Shown here one piece after another: positions 34,701 through 43,523 of a DNA stretch of 64,000 bases. Positions within the stretch are counted from its first letter, which is position 1; each line of letters starts with the position of its first letter. The notes under the pieces are model-generated. The model was not told the origin of the DNA, did not search any database, and saw nothing but the letters and a program-made list of their open reading frames with translations. The position numbers were made by a program, and so were the translations under genes. Source of the DNA: Sphingobacterium litopenaei (GTDB lineage Bacteria; Bacteroidota; Bacteroidia; Sphingobacteriales; Sphingobacteriaceae); the NCBI RefSeq assembly GCF_014692495.1, contig NZ_JACOIJ010000009.1, positions 47,346 to 111,345 of the forward strand, in the 5' to 3' direction.

Positions 34701-35720
34701 TTATTTTAAACGTTCTGCTCTTTGCAATTGCTCCGCATTCGCAAGTTGTAATTTCTCATTCTCTTTAATCACAGGAGGGAGATTAAAGGATTCGTAATGG
34801 TTTGCACCAATAACGGATTCTTTCTCCACATCTGTCGGATGTTCCAACACCCAATCTGATGTTTTTTTGGTATCAAAACGACACGTATTACATATGAAAT
34901 CTTCTACCTCGCCAAAATCATCCTTACGACCCGTAACACGCAACACTTCTTCTCCTTTGTACCATAGCGTCACTTTACCCGAACATGTCGGGCAATCACG
35001 GTGCGCATCTATAGGTTTTGTAAACCAAACACGATTTTTGAAACGGAAAGTTTTATCTGTTAAAGCTCCTACAGGACATACGTCAATCACATTTCCGATG
35101 AAATCATGATCCAATGCTTTTTCGATATGCGTAGAAATCTCAGAATGGTCACCTCTATACAAGATACCATGCTCACGCTCTTCCGTCAATTGGTTAGCAA
35201 CATAGACACAACGGTAACATAGAATACAACGATTCATATGCAACTGAATCTTATCGCCTAAGTCTATACGCTCGAATGTACGACGCTCGAATTCATAACG
35301 TGTACTTTCCGAACCATGTTCGTAGCCTAAATCCTGCAATTTACATTCACCAGCTTGGTCACAAATCGGGCAATCTAACGGATGGTTGATCAACAAAATC
35401 TCCACCACGCCTTTGCGAGCTTCTACCACTTCTGGAGAAGTAATATTTTGCACCTCCATACCATCCATCACCGTCGTTCGGCACGAAGCCACAAGCTTTG
35501 GCATGGGACGAGGGTCTTTCTCCGAACCTTTAGAAACCCTTACCAGACAAGTACGGCATTTTCCGCCCGAACCTTCCAGCTTAGAATAATAACACATCGC
35601 TGGTGGCACAATATCCCCACCAATCTGACGCGCAGCATTTAATATCGTTGTTCCCGGAGCTACTTCCACCGGAATACCATCTATCGTGACTTTAAAATTT
35701 ACTACTTCGTCTGCCATCAT
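34701..35720 (-). CDS. nuoG: NADH-quinone oxidoreductase subunit G, short form
   Basis: 339 aa, about half the length of E. coli-type NuoG. It contains the N-terminal [2Fe-2S] ferredoxin domain (KLEGSGGKCRTCLVRV), the His-Cys3 cluster (HPLDCPICDQAGECKLQD) and the [4Fe-4S] Cys motif (CILCYRCVYV). The C-terminal molybdopterin-oxidoreductase-like domain is absent apart from CPTCSGKV. The following gene starts 6 bp after the stop and there is no remnant of the missing part, so the short form is real. Short NuoG of this size is known from Bacteroidota complex I operons. Confidence 0.92.
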   Translation of the reverse strand: MMADEVVNFKVTIDGIPVEVAPGTTILNAARQIGGDIVPPAMCYYSKLEGSGGKCRTCLVRVSKGSEKDPRPMPKLVASCRTTVMDGMEVQNITSPEVVEARKGVVEILLINHPLDCPICDQAGECKLQDLGYEHGSESTRYEFERRTFERIDLGDKIQLHMNRCILCYRCVYVANQLTEEREHGILYRGDHSEISTHIEKALDHDFIGNVIDVCPVGALTDKTFRFKNRVWFTKPIDAHRDCPTCSGKVTLWYKGEEVLRVTGRKDDFGEVEDFICNTCRFDTKKTSDWVLEHPTDVEKESVIGANHYESFNLPPVIKENEKLQLANAEQLQRAERLK

Positions 35721-35736
35721 ATCTGCTTCTAAATAT

Positions 35737-37092
35737 CTATTGAACTACAGGTTCTAAAGGGTCAGCATAATGTGCCAAACCATAATTTCTAGTTTGTGAC
35801 TCTTGAGGATTCAACACATGCCATTCAAATTCATCCCGAAAGTGACGAATCGCTGCCGCAACAGGCCATGCTGCCGCATCACCCAAAGGACAAATTGTAT
35901 TTCCTTCAATTTTGCGTTGAATATCCCATAAAAGGTCTATATCTTCCATGGAGCCATGACCAAGCTCTATTTTGTGCAATACTTTTTCCATCCAGCCCGT
36001 TCCTTCACGACAAGGCGAACATTGTCCACAACTTTCATGATGATAGAATCGGGCAAAATTCCAAGTATTGCGAACGATACATTGGTCTTCATCAAAAACT
36101 ATAAAACCGCCAGAACCCATCATTGAACCAGTCTGAAATCCTCCATCAGCTAAGGACTCGTAAGTCATCAAGCGAGGATTTCCAGTGGCTGTTTTTGTAA
36201 TTAAATTTGCTGGTAAAATAGGTACCGAAGAACCTCCTGCGACTAAAGCTTTCAGTTTTTTGCCATTAGCAATACCGCCACAGTATTCATCCGAATAGAT
36301 AAATTCTTCTACAGGAACTCCCAATTCAATTTCATACACACCAGGCTTATTGATATTACCCGAAGCCGAAATCAATTTCGTGCCTGTACTGCGCTCAATA
36401 CCGATTTTAGCATATTCTTCACCGCCATCATTAATAATCGGAACTGTTGCAGCAATAGATTCTACATTGTTTACGACTGTAGGACAACCATACAAACCCG
36501 CGATCGCGGGGAATGGAGGCTTAATACGTGGATTACCACGCTTTCCTTCTAGTGATTCCAACAAGGCTGTTTCTTCACCACAGATATAAGCGCCACCACC
36601 TGGTTGTACATATATTTCAAGATTATATCCTGTACCTAAAATATTATTGCCCAAAAAACCCGCCGCTTTTGCTTCCGCAATAGCGTTTTCTAGAATGCGA
36701 ATTTGTGGCATCATCTCCCCACGTACATAGATATACGAGGTATTCGCGCCTAGAGCATAACTCGACACAATCATTCCTTCGACCAAAGCGTGCGGAATAT
36801 GCGTCATCAAATAACGGTCTTTGAATGTGCCTGGCTCCGATTCGTCACCATTACACACCAAATAACGTGGCACACCTTCTGGCTTCGCCAAAAAGCTCCA
36901 TTTCATTCCCGTAGGGAAACCTGCTCCACCACGACCACGTAAGCCCGACTTTTTCACTTCCTCGACTACATCATCAGGAGACATCGTTTTCAAAGCCTTT
37001 TCTACAGCACGGTATCCCCCCTTTTGACGATATACGGCAAAAGTGTTTATTCCCGGTTCATTGATATGTTCTAATAATAGTTTACGTCCCAT
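35737..37092 (-). CDS. nuoF: NADH-quinone oxidoreductase subunit F (NADH/FMN)
   Basis: 451 aa. NADH and FMN are bound by GLRGRGGAGFPTGMKW and CNGDESEPGTFKDR, and GGGAYICGEETALLES is a further family signature. The [4Fe-4S] cluster N3 is in ESCGQCSPCREGTGW, with the fourth Cys in NTICPLGDAAAW. The gene is separated from nuoE by 65 bp containing a short tandem repeat, the largest gap inside the nuoB-nuoN part of the operon. Confidence 0.96.
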   Translation of the reverse strand: MGRKLLLEHINEPGINTFAVYRQKGGYRAVEKALKTMSPDDVVEEVKKSGLRGRGGAGFPTGMKWSFLAKPEGVPRYLVCNGDESEPGTFKDRYLMTHIPHALVEGMIVSSYALGANTSYIYVRGEMMPQIRILENAIAEAKAAGFLGNNILGTGYNLEIYVQPGGGAYICGEETALLESLEGKRGNPRIKPPFPAIAGLYGCPTVVNNVESIAATVPIINDGGEEYAKIGIERSTGTKLISASGNINKPGVYEIELGVPVEEFIYSDEYCGGIANGKKLKALVAGGSSVPILPANLITKTATGNPRLMTYESLADGGFQTGSMMGSGGFIVFDEDQCIVRNTWNFARFYHHESCGQCSPCREGTGWMEKVLHKIELGHGSMEDIDLLWDIQRKIEGNTICPLGDAAAWPVAAAIRHFRDEFEWHVLNPQESQTRNYGLAHYADPLEPVVQ

Positions 37093-37099
37093 TGTTTTA

Positions 37100-37120
37100 G
37101 ATATGAGATATGAGATATGA
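37100..37120. repeat. Three tandem GATATGA heptamers in the nuoE-nuoF gap
   Basis: GATATGA is repeated exactly three times head to tail, followed by GAGATTAGA. It lies in the 65-bp spacer between nuoE and nuoF. A slippage-prone microsatellite; no regulatory role is evident. Confidence 0.7.
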
Positions 37121-37157
37121 GAGATTAGACTTCAGCCTCAATGCTCCCTACTCAAAT

Positions 37158-37682
37158 CTATTGTCCCAAACCCTTATTTTTTAAAGTATCAATCAAAGCA
37201 TCGACACTTTCTTCCGTTAAATTCTCATAAAAAGTATATTCTGGACCAATTTGCAACACTGGACCAAAACCACAAGCAGCCAAACATTCTACGCCTCGCC
37301 AAGAAAACAAGCCATCAGGAGTAACTTCACCTTCTTTCACTCCCAATCGTTGTTCAATATGCCTCATTATACGTTCAGCCCCTACCAAACAACAAGGTCC
37401 TGTGCGACAAACCTCTAAAGCATACTTTCCTTGAGGTTTCAAGAAATACATGGTATAGAAAGTCGCTACTTCGTACACCTCAATAGGCTTGATTTGCAAA
37501 TAAGCCGCTACTTTGTCCATAGCATCCGTGCTCAACCACCCATACTCAGCCTGTACTAAGTGTAGAATAGGCAACAAAGCCGACTTTTGTTTACCTGCAG
37601 GATAGCGACTCACAACCTCAGCAAATTTGGCTAAGAGTTGTTCAGAAAATTCAACGGGAAGGTTCTCTTGTACACTAAGCAT
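37158..37682 (-). CDS. nuoE: NADH-quinone oxidoreductase subunit E
   Basis: 174 aa thioredoxin-fold [2Fe-2S] subunit (cluster N1a). The cluster cysteines are in CRTGPCCLVGAE and CLAACGFGPVLQI. The preceding VYEVATFYTMYFLKP motif is typical. Its start overlaps the end of nuoD by 8 bp. Confidence 0.95.
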   Translation of the reverse strand: MLSVQENLPVEFSEQLLAKFAEVVSRYPAGKQKSALLPILHLVQAEYGWLSTDAMDKVAAYLQIKPIEVYEVATFYTMYFLKPQGKYALEVCRTGPCCLVGAERIMRHIEQRLGVKEGEVTPDGLFSWRGVECLAACGFGPVLQIGPEYTFYENLTEESVDALIDTLKNKGLGQ

Positions 37683-38910
37683 CTAATTCTCCTGCTATTA
37701 CGTTTAAACTACTCATGTTTATAATTGCATCCGAAATCAACATGCCCGCACTCATAGGAGCAAACATTTGATAATTGATAAATGAAGGCCTTCTAAAATG
37801 AAGTCTGTACGGCGTACGACCGCCATCGTGAATCAAGTAAAAACCCAATTCCCCATTTGCACCTTCTACGGAATGATACACTTCGGATTGAGGAGTTTCC
37901 CATTCGCCCATTACAATTTTGAAATGGTAAATAAGTGCCTCCATATTATTGTAAACCTGTTCTTTTGGTGGCAGATAAAATTCCGGCACATCCGCATGGA
38001 ATACGCCAGCTGGTTCTTTCTTAATTTTATCCAAAGCCTGACGAATAATGCTTAATGATTGCCACATTTCAGCATTTCGCACCATAAAACGATCATATAC
38101 ATCGCCATTTGTTCCTACCGGAACTTCAAAATCAAATTCTTCATAAGAACAATAAGGAGAAACTACACGTACATCATAGTCTACACCAGTTGCACGAAGA
38201 ATCGGACCAGACCAACTATACTCCAAAGCTTCTTCAGGTGTAACGGCTGCTACTCCCGCAGTACGCTCTATAAATATTCTATTACGAACAAATAACTCTT
38301 CAAATTCTCTCAATACTGGAGGATATCGTTCTAAAAATTCTTCTATTTTCTTAAAGGTAATCTCGTTGAAATCACGCTCAAATCCGCCAATACGACCGAT
38401 ATTTGTTGTCAAACGAGCACCACAGATTTCCTCATAGATTTCGTAGATGAATTCACGCTCCTGCATCACATACAAGAAACCCGAGAAGGCCCCTGTATCC
38501 ACACCCAAAATACCGTTACAAATAATATGATCTGCTATACGTGCCAATTCCATCACAATTACGCGCATATATTGAACCCTTTTAGGTATTTCAATTCCTA
38601 AAAGCTTTTCTACCGTCATGTGCCAGCCCATATTATTAATAGGAGAAGAACAGTAGTTCAGTCGGTCTGTCAATGGTGTAATTTGATAAAAAGGACGACG
38701 TTCGGCGATTTTCTCAAAAGCACGGTGTATATAACCTATTGTTGAAACACCACTAACGATACGCTCACCATCAATCTGAACAACATTTTGAAATACACCA
38801 TGCGTTGCAGGGTGCGTTGGTCCAATATTGAGGGTAATTAATTCGTCTTGTGGATCGTTGTCTTCAAAGACAGGTTTATTGTGTGTTATTTTGGTTATAG
38901 GATTGCTCAT
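37675..38910 (-). CDS. nuoD: NADH-quinone oxidoreductase subunit D
   Basis: 411 aa, 49-kDa-type quinone-binding subunit. NIGPTHPATHGVFQ near the N-terminus carries the quinone-site His; GYIHRAFEKIAERR and the C-terminal FAPMSAGMLISDAIINM are further signatures. It is a separate gene from nuoC, not the fused form of E. coli. 15 bp after nuoC. Confidence 0.96.
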   Translation of the reverse strand: MSNPITKITHNKPVFEDNDPQDELITLNIGPTHPATHGVFQNVVQIDGERIVSGVSTIGYIHRAFEKIAERRPFYQITPLTDRLNYCSSPINNMGWHMTVEKLLGIEIPKRVQYMRVIVMELARIADHIICNGILGVDTGAFSGFLYVMQEREFIYEIYEEICGARLTTNIGRIGGFERDFNEITFKKIEEFLERYPPVLREFEELFVRNRIFIERTAGVAAVTPEEALEYSWSGPILRATGVDYDVRVVSPYCSYEEFDFEVPVGTNGDVYDRFMVRNAEMWQSLSIIRQALDKIKKEPAGVFHADVPEFYLPPKEQVYNNMEALIYHFKIVMGEWETPQSEVYHSVEGANGELGFYLIHDGGRTPYRLHFRRPSFINYQMFAPMSAGMLISDAIINMSSLNVIAGELDA

Positions 38911-38925
38911 CTTCGTAAATTCAAG

Positions 38926-39429
38926 TTATCGGCCAAAATAAAAATCTTTCTTATCTACACGGTTCGGATCTTCCAATGGATGTTCCTTACGCATCGGGAA
39001 CACTTCCAAATCGTCCATATTCAAAATACGACGTAAGTCAGGATGTCCATCGAATATGATTCCATAGAAATCATACGTCTCACGTTCCATCCAATTTGCT
39101 CCTTTCCATAAATTTGTCACCGTAGAAATTGTCAGATCAGTGCCATCCAAAAACACCTTGATACGTACGCGGAGATTCCGAAAAAGATTGTGAAGATGGT
39201 AAACAACAGCAAATTCCTTCTCCTGATTTGGATAATGCACGCCAGTAATATCTGTCAGATAATTAAATCGTAATGATTCACTATTTTTGAGATAGGTAAG
39301 AACTTCAATAATCTGTTCTGCCGAGGTCGATAATGTTAAAAGACCGTGAGGCTCTCCTATTATCTGTACTGCTTCACCAAATTTCTCACTTAAACTTTCT
39401 ATTATATATTGATTAGTTAACTTATCCAT
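38926..39429 (-). CDS. nuoC: NADH-quinone oxidoreductase subunit C
   Basis: 167 aa, 30-kDa-type subunit. The family core is visible as [28 protein letters not shown] (in parts) and [12 protein letters not shown] at the C-terminus. Unfused to nuoD. Its start overlaps the nuoB stop by 8 bp. Confidence 0.94.
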   Translation of the reverse strand: MDKLTNQYIIESLSEKFGEAVQIIGEPHGLLTLSTSAEQIIEVLTYLKNSESLRFNYLTDITGVHYPNQEKEFAVVYHLHNLFRNLRVRIKVFLDGTDLTISTVTNLWKGANWMERETYDFYGIIFDGHPDLRRILNMDDLEVFPMRKEHPLEDPNRVDKKDFYFGR

Positions 39430-39976
39430 TGTTCGTCTCGATTCCGTATTTCTCCAACAATGCTTTGTATTCTGGTGTGTTGCGTCTATTTAGCGATTCA
39501 TTTTTCACGATATCCTGCAACTTCAGCACCCCATCCAATATCGCTTCTGGTCTTGGAGGGCAACCTGGCACATATACATCTACAGGTATAATCTCATCTA
39601 TTCCTTGCAACACGGAATATGTATCGAAAATTCCTCCACTCGAGGCACAAGCACCTACCGCTATCACCCACCGTGGCTCTGCCATTTGAATATAAACCTG
39701 TTTTAATACGGGCGCCATTTTTTTTGCTATAGTACCCATCACCAAAAGCATATCTGCTTGACGAGGAGAAAAACTTGGGCGTTCTGCTCCAAAACGTGCT
39801 AAATCATATGTAGAACCCATCGTAGCCATAAATTCGATACCACAGCATGAAGTGGCAAAAGGTAAGGGCCATAATGAGTTAGCTCGAGCTAATCCAATCG
39901 CTTTATCCAAAGTAGTGGCAAAAAAACCGGCTCCTTCCACACCTGGAGGCGCCTCAGCTAAGGTGACCTTGCTCAT
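39422..39976 (-). CDS. nuoB: NADH-quinone oxidoreductase subunit B (cluster N2)
   Basis: 184 aa. The N2 [4Fe-4S] ligands are the adjacent cysteines of [15 protein letters not shown], plus Cys in [14 protein letters not shown] and in [13 protein letters not shown]2 is the terminal electron donor to quinone. It is separated from nuoA by 90 bp. Confidence 0.96.
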   Translation of the reverse strand: MSKVTLAEAPPGVEGAGFFATTLDKAIGLARANSLWPLPFATSCCGIEFMATMGSTYDLARFGAERPSFSPRQADMLLVMGTIAKKMAPVLKQVYIQMAEPRWVIAVGACASSGGIFDTYSVLQGIDEIIPVDVYVPGCPPRPEAILDGVLKLQDIVKNESLNRRNTPEYKALLEKYGIETNNG

Positions 39977-40066
39977 AATACAGTTTATTCTTTCTCGGTT
40001 TATACAGGTTCAATTTAATGTTTTTATTCCTTAAATTGAATAAAGGAATGTTATTTAGAATGGTTC

Positions 40067-40447
40067 TTAATCCCAGTTAAGTGCTTTTTTCTTAATCACA
40101 TAGATGAAACCTAAAAGCAATAATCCCATGAAAATAAACATCTCAATAAGACCATCAAATCCAAATTCTCTAAAATTTACTGCCCATGGATACATAAAAA
40201 TAACCTCCACGTCGAAGATTACAAATAGTATCGCTACTAAGAAATATTTAATGGAAAAAGGTTGTCTAGCATTACCTACTACCTCTACTCCCGATTCAAA
40301 TGCTGTAAGCTTATTTTCAGTTCTAACTTTTGGTCCTAAAAGGTGAGTTCCGATAATAGTAGTTACACCAAAGCCCGCCGCAACAAAAAGTTGAATTAGA
40401 ATTGGCAAATAATCTACTGGCAAATTCTGACCTTGTAAATTTTCCAT
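40067..40447 (-). CDS. nuoA: NADH-quinone oxidoreductase subunit A
   Basis: 126 aa with three helices. The loop YESGVE-like motif is FESGVEVVGNARQPF and the second helix is FLVAILFVIFDVEVIFMYPW with its conserved acidic residues. First gene of the nuo operon, with a -7 box about 28-35 bp upstream of the ATG. Confidence 0.95.
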   Translation of the reverse strand: MENLQGQNLPVDYLPILIQLFVAAGFGVTTIIGTHLLGPKVRTENKLTAFESGVEVVGNARQPFSIKYFLVAILFVIFDVEVIFMYPWAVNFREFGFDGLIEMFIFMGLLLLGFIYVIKKKALNWD

Positions 40448-40474
40448 AATATAAGTTTAGTTCTCAGTTGATAG

Positions 40475-40482
40475 CAAATATA
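40475..40482 (-). promoter_or_regulatory. Candidate -7 element of the nuo operon promoter
   Basis: The minus strand reads TATATTTG, giving a predicted start about 21 nt before the nuoA ATG. No TTTG lies at the normal -33 distance; the upstream spacer is the T-rich tail of the neighbouring terminator. Confidence 0.45.
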
Positions 40483-40493
40483 TAACTTTTATC

Positions 40494-40532
40494 AAAAAAT
40501 AAAAGGGGAAACTGAATTCAGTTTCCCCTTTT
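40494..40532 (-). terminator. Terminator of the exbB-tonB-TPR operon
   Basis: A perfect palindrome at 40501-40532 (AAAAGGGGAAACTG and its complement around AATT) is followed on the minus strand by TTTTATTTTTTG-type T-rich sequence. It separates the exb/TPR operon from the nuo promoter. Confidence 0.88.
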
Positions 40533-40551
40533 GAAAAGATTTTTAAAAAAT

Positions 40552-42291
40552 CTATTTAATATAATCTTTTAATGCTTCCAAGTATTGAGTAGATACTTCA
40601 TCACCAGGAGTCAAAGTAGAAGCTTTCTTAAATAAGTCAGCTGCCTTTTTGTAATCCTCTTTTAAGATGTAGTAATAACCAATTACATTATACACATCCG
40701 TTAATTTAACAACTTCGTCTTCTGTTAATTGTGTTCCTGCAGCTTGTTTATCTGTAAGAATTTTTGCTAACTCATTGAAGTCAGCTAAGTATAAACCCTT
40801 ATGTAATTCTGGTTGCTCTGGATCAATCACATCTAAATTATAGTTACTATAACCTTTGATATACAATGCTGGAATTTTGAAATCTGCAGCAGCAGAATCT
40901 GTTGATTGGATAACAATATTTAAAGATTTAATAGCATCATTAAATTCTTTAGTTGCATCTTCACCTGCTTCTTTTTTCTGATTACCTGCACGGAAGTTTG
41001 CATCACCTACTAAATAATTTGCTTCATAGTACCAAGGTTCACCTTTTTGAGAAGCAGGAACGTTGAAGATAGCTGCGGCAGCATCAAATTTTTCAGCATT
41101 GAAAGCATTTCTACCATAACCATCAACTTCGTTGATTAATTCCTTATCTAATTCTAAAGCTTTACCTAAGTGTTGTAAACCTTTATTTTTATCACCAGCT
41201 TCAATATTTGCAAAACCACTAAATAAGTAGTCGATTGCGATTAAACGACTTTCTTCAGCATTTGCAAATAATTTGTCAAAGTAACCAACCGCTTTAGCCG
41301 CATCTTTATCCTGGTTGATAGCGATCAAACCCAAATAACGATAAACTTTTGCATCCACTCCTGGTACATTTTCCAATTGTTGAGCTACAGTTTTTAATTC
41401 GTCATATTTTTGACCAAATACTAAGAAGTCAGCATAACGTACTAATGCATCCGAGGATTTATCACCAGTCACTTCCAAATATTTTTTATAGCTATCTACT
41501 GCTTTTGCAACTTGAGCTTCGTATGCCGCCTTTTCTTCATCTGTATTATCTGGCATACGTTTTGCAATTTGCAATTCAGTCTCAGCAATTTCACGATATA
41601 CAGGACCATAATTTGGGTACTCAGCAGCAATTGAATTATAAGACTCTAATGCCGCATCAAATGCAAATGCACGACGAGTAATCAATGCTTGTTGTACTTT
41701 TGCTTTCACCAAATTAGGATCAATATTCAACGCATCACGGTAACTGATATAAGATTGGCTGTTTTCACCTAAACCCAAGTAAGCATCACCTAACGATACC
41801 GGAACCAATGCATCTTTCGCATTCTTAGCTTTCGCTTGCGATAAATAATCTACCGCTTTAGCATAGTCAGGTTTTGGAGCTTCTACATAAGCTTTACCAA
41901 TATAGTATAACGGTAAATAATCTTTTTTACCTAAATCAGAAGTTGCTTGTGTAAATTTTTGTTCAGCAGCTGATACATTATTTTTTTGTAAGTCTACAAT
42001 ACCTAAACCTACAGTATTTAACGTTTCTTTAGGTGCATTAGTTACACCATTATTAAAAGCCCAAGCCGCTGAATCTAATTTATCATTAGCAAGGTATACT
42101 TGACCTAAATAAAAATAGTTAGCACCATCTTTAGGTTTTTTTGTTACCAAATTTTTTAAGATGCCTTTCGCTTTATCATATTGCTCTGCATCAATCGCTG
42201 CTTGCGCATCTTTTAAACTTTGAGCACTAGCAGTACTTACGATAGCTCCTGCCGCTAATAAACTCAAAAACAATTTGCTCTTTGTCATCAT
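40552..42291 (-). CDS. Secreted TPR-repeat protein
   Basis: 579 aa. A signal peptide (MTKSKLFLSLLAAGAIVSTA, cleavage near SAQS) is followed by TPR-like helix pairs along the whole length, the clearest being ANYFYLGQVYLANDKLDSA, ALVPVSLGDAYLGLGENS and NVIGYYYILKEDYKKAADL. It should be periplasmic, acting as a scaffold. It is the last gene of the exbB-exbD-exbD-tonB-PstS-like operon, 26 bp after the PstS-like gene. Its partner is unknown; association with TonB energy transduction is inferred from the operon. Confidence 0.75.
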   Translation of the reverse strand: MMTKSKLFLSLLAAGAIVSTASAQSLKDAQAAIDAEQYDKAKGILKNLVTKKPKDGANYFYLGQVYLANDKLDSAAWAFNNGVTNAPKETLNTVGLGIVDLQKNNVSAAEQKFTQATSDLGKKDYLPLYYIGKAYVEAPKPDYAKAVDYLSQAKAKNAKDALVPVSLGDAYLGLGENSQSYISYRDALNIDPNLVKAKVQQALITRRAFAFDAALESYNSIAAEYPNYGPVYREIAETELQIAKRMPDNTDEEKAAYEAQVAKAVDSYKKYLEVTGDKSSDALVRYADFLVFGQKYDELKTVAQQLENVPGVDAKVYRYLGLIAINQDKDAAKAVGYFDKLFANAEESRLIAIDYLFSGFANIEAGDKNKGLQHLGKALELDKELINEVDGYGRNAFNAEKFDAAAAIFNVPASQKGEPWYYEANYLVGDANFRAGNQKKEAGEDATKEFNDAIKSLNIVIQSTDSAAADFKIPALYIKGYSNYNLDVIDPEQPELHKGLYLADFNELAKILTDKQAAGTQLTEDEVVKLTDVYNVIGYYYILKEDYKKAADLFKKASTLTPGDEVSTQYLEALKDYIK

Positions 42292-42317
42292 TCTATTTAT
42301 GTTTCTTAGTTATTTTA

Positions 42318-43229
42318 CTAATTTATGTTATCTCTAATTATAATTTCTCTTCCTGGCATTTTAGCAGGTAATAAACCTGATTTTAACACTATACGCTGAC
42401 CACGATCTCCTGTCAAAAATGCTGAAAACCCCATTCCCAACCCTAAATTTGGTTGATAGTTTAATACTTTAACCTCTCTTCTCAAAGGATATTCTCCTGT
42501 AGAAAGTGAGGCTTGAGTAGGTTTAACATACGTAGGCGACTGTAATGTGTCGTTTAGCACGCTCAAGATACGAATTTTATCTTTTTTTGTAAAGTGTCTT
42601 TCTAAAGATAAATATTGATTATAACTAATTAATCCAATATTTGAAGATCCGTCAGCCACTTCATTCAGAATTGAGTTTGCTTCCCCCTTAACTTCAATAA
42701 AATTGTTTGCAATTTTATCTATTTTGCCTACTTCACGAAAATATCTTACGAGACTTGAATTCGGATTATCAATAATCAATTTAGTCCCATCAACCGATTT
42801 GCCTCTCATCAAATCTAGAATTGTCTCCGTTTTGATTGTAGAATCTCTATTTACATTAGCTACTAAAGCTACAGCATCATATGCAAATTGATAGATTCGA
42901 GGCGTGATAGATCGTTGCTCAAAGGATTTCTTTTCTTCTTCATTCAATTCTCTAGATAATATTATCATGGCAGCTTCTCCTTTTATCAATTCATTAATAG
43001 ATTGAATCTCGGGTTTAGCCAATAGATTTATCTTCGCGTTGTAATAAGAACTTTCAAAGACCTCTTTTTGTTCTTCGACAATTGGCATTAAGGTTTCATC
43101 CACTAATACCGTTATTTCTCCAGATAATATGTCATCCTTTTTATTTTTCTTTTCCCCACTCTTCTCACTACAAGAGATAAAGAAAAGAAAACTTAAAAAC
43201 ACATATATAATCTTATTGAACAAATTCAT
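42318..43229 (-). CDS. PstS-like substrate-binding lipoprotein
   Basis: 303 aa from the ATG at 43229 (a TTG two codons upstream also opens the frame). The lipoprotein signal is LSFLFFISCSEKSG. The fold is the PBP-like phosphate-binding type (GEAAMIILSRELNEEE; DAVALVANVNRDST; NPNSSLVRYFREVG; the C-terminal RGQRIVLKSGLLPA). The first two resemble PstS signatures. No pstC, pstA or pstB is nearby, and the gene belongs to the tonB operon, so a classical phosphate ABC role is unlikely here. Confidence 0.75.
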   Translation of the reverse strand: MNLFNKIIYVFLSFLFFISCSEKSGEKKNKKDDILSGEITVLVDETLMPIVEEQKEVFESSYYNAKINLLAKPEIQSINELIKGEAAMIILSRELNEEEKKSFEQRSITPRIYQFAYDAVALVANVNRDSTIKTETILDLMRGKSVDGTKLIIDNPNSSLVRYFREVGKIDKIANNFIEVKGEANSILNEVADGSSNIGLISYNQYLSLERHFTKKDKIRILSVLNDTLQSPTYVKPTQASLSTGEYPLRREVKVLNYQPNLGLGMGFSAFLTGDRGQRIVLKSGLLPAKMPGREIIIRDNIN

Positions 43230-43277
43230 TACCAATATGATTTACTTAAGAATAAAAAGATTAATCCTTAACATTAT

Positions 43278-43523
43278 TTAACGTATAAAATTGTTTTGCC
43301 ATAATCTCGCAAATCGCATAAATGAATAGACAATTAGCAAAATACCAAACATATTTTTATACGTTTTATCTATCTCAATCGGAAAATCTTTCCAAAAGAT
43401 AATTAACAAGCCCAACACGAAATAGAAAAAGAACATGCATAGGCCTAAAATAGACAGAAATCGCTTTGTTGGCGATTTCTGTCTAAATTTGTTATTATCA
43501 TTCATTTCTGAATTATAACTCAT
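43278..43523 (-). CDS. Small two-helix membrane protein, translationally coupled to tonB
   Basis: 81 aa. The ATG overlaps the tonB stop in a TAATG arrangement, so translation is coupled. Two hydrophobic helices (FLSILGLCMFFFYFVLGLLI and MFGILLIVYSFMRFA) follow a basic N-terminus. Longer readings of this frame extend antiparallel into tonB and are not supported. Function unknown; present in the operon between tonB and the PstS-like gene. Confidence 0.65.
   Translation of the reverse strand: MSYNSEMNDNNKFRQKSPTKRFLSILGLCMFFFYFVLGLLIIFWKDFPIEIDKTYKNMFGILLIVYSFMRFARLWQNNFIR

Noticed and set aside
34701..35720. NuoG truncated by a sequencing error or frameshift
   Set aside because: nuoH starts 6 bp after the stop and no part of the missing domain is found in any frame nearby; the short form is also known in this phylum.
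42318..43229. Component of a phosphate ABC importer (pst)
   Set aside because: No permease, ATPase or phoU gene is nearby, and the gene belongs to the exb/ton operon.
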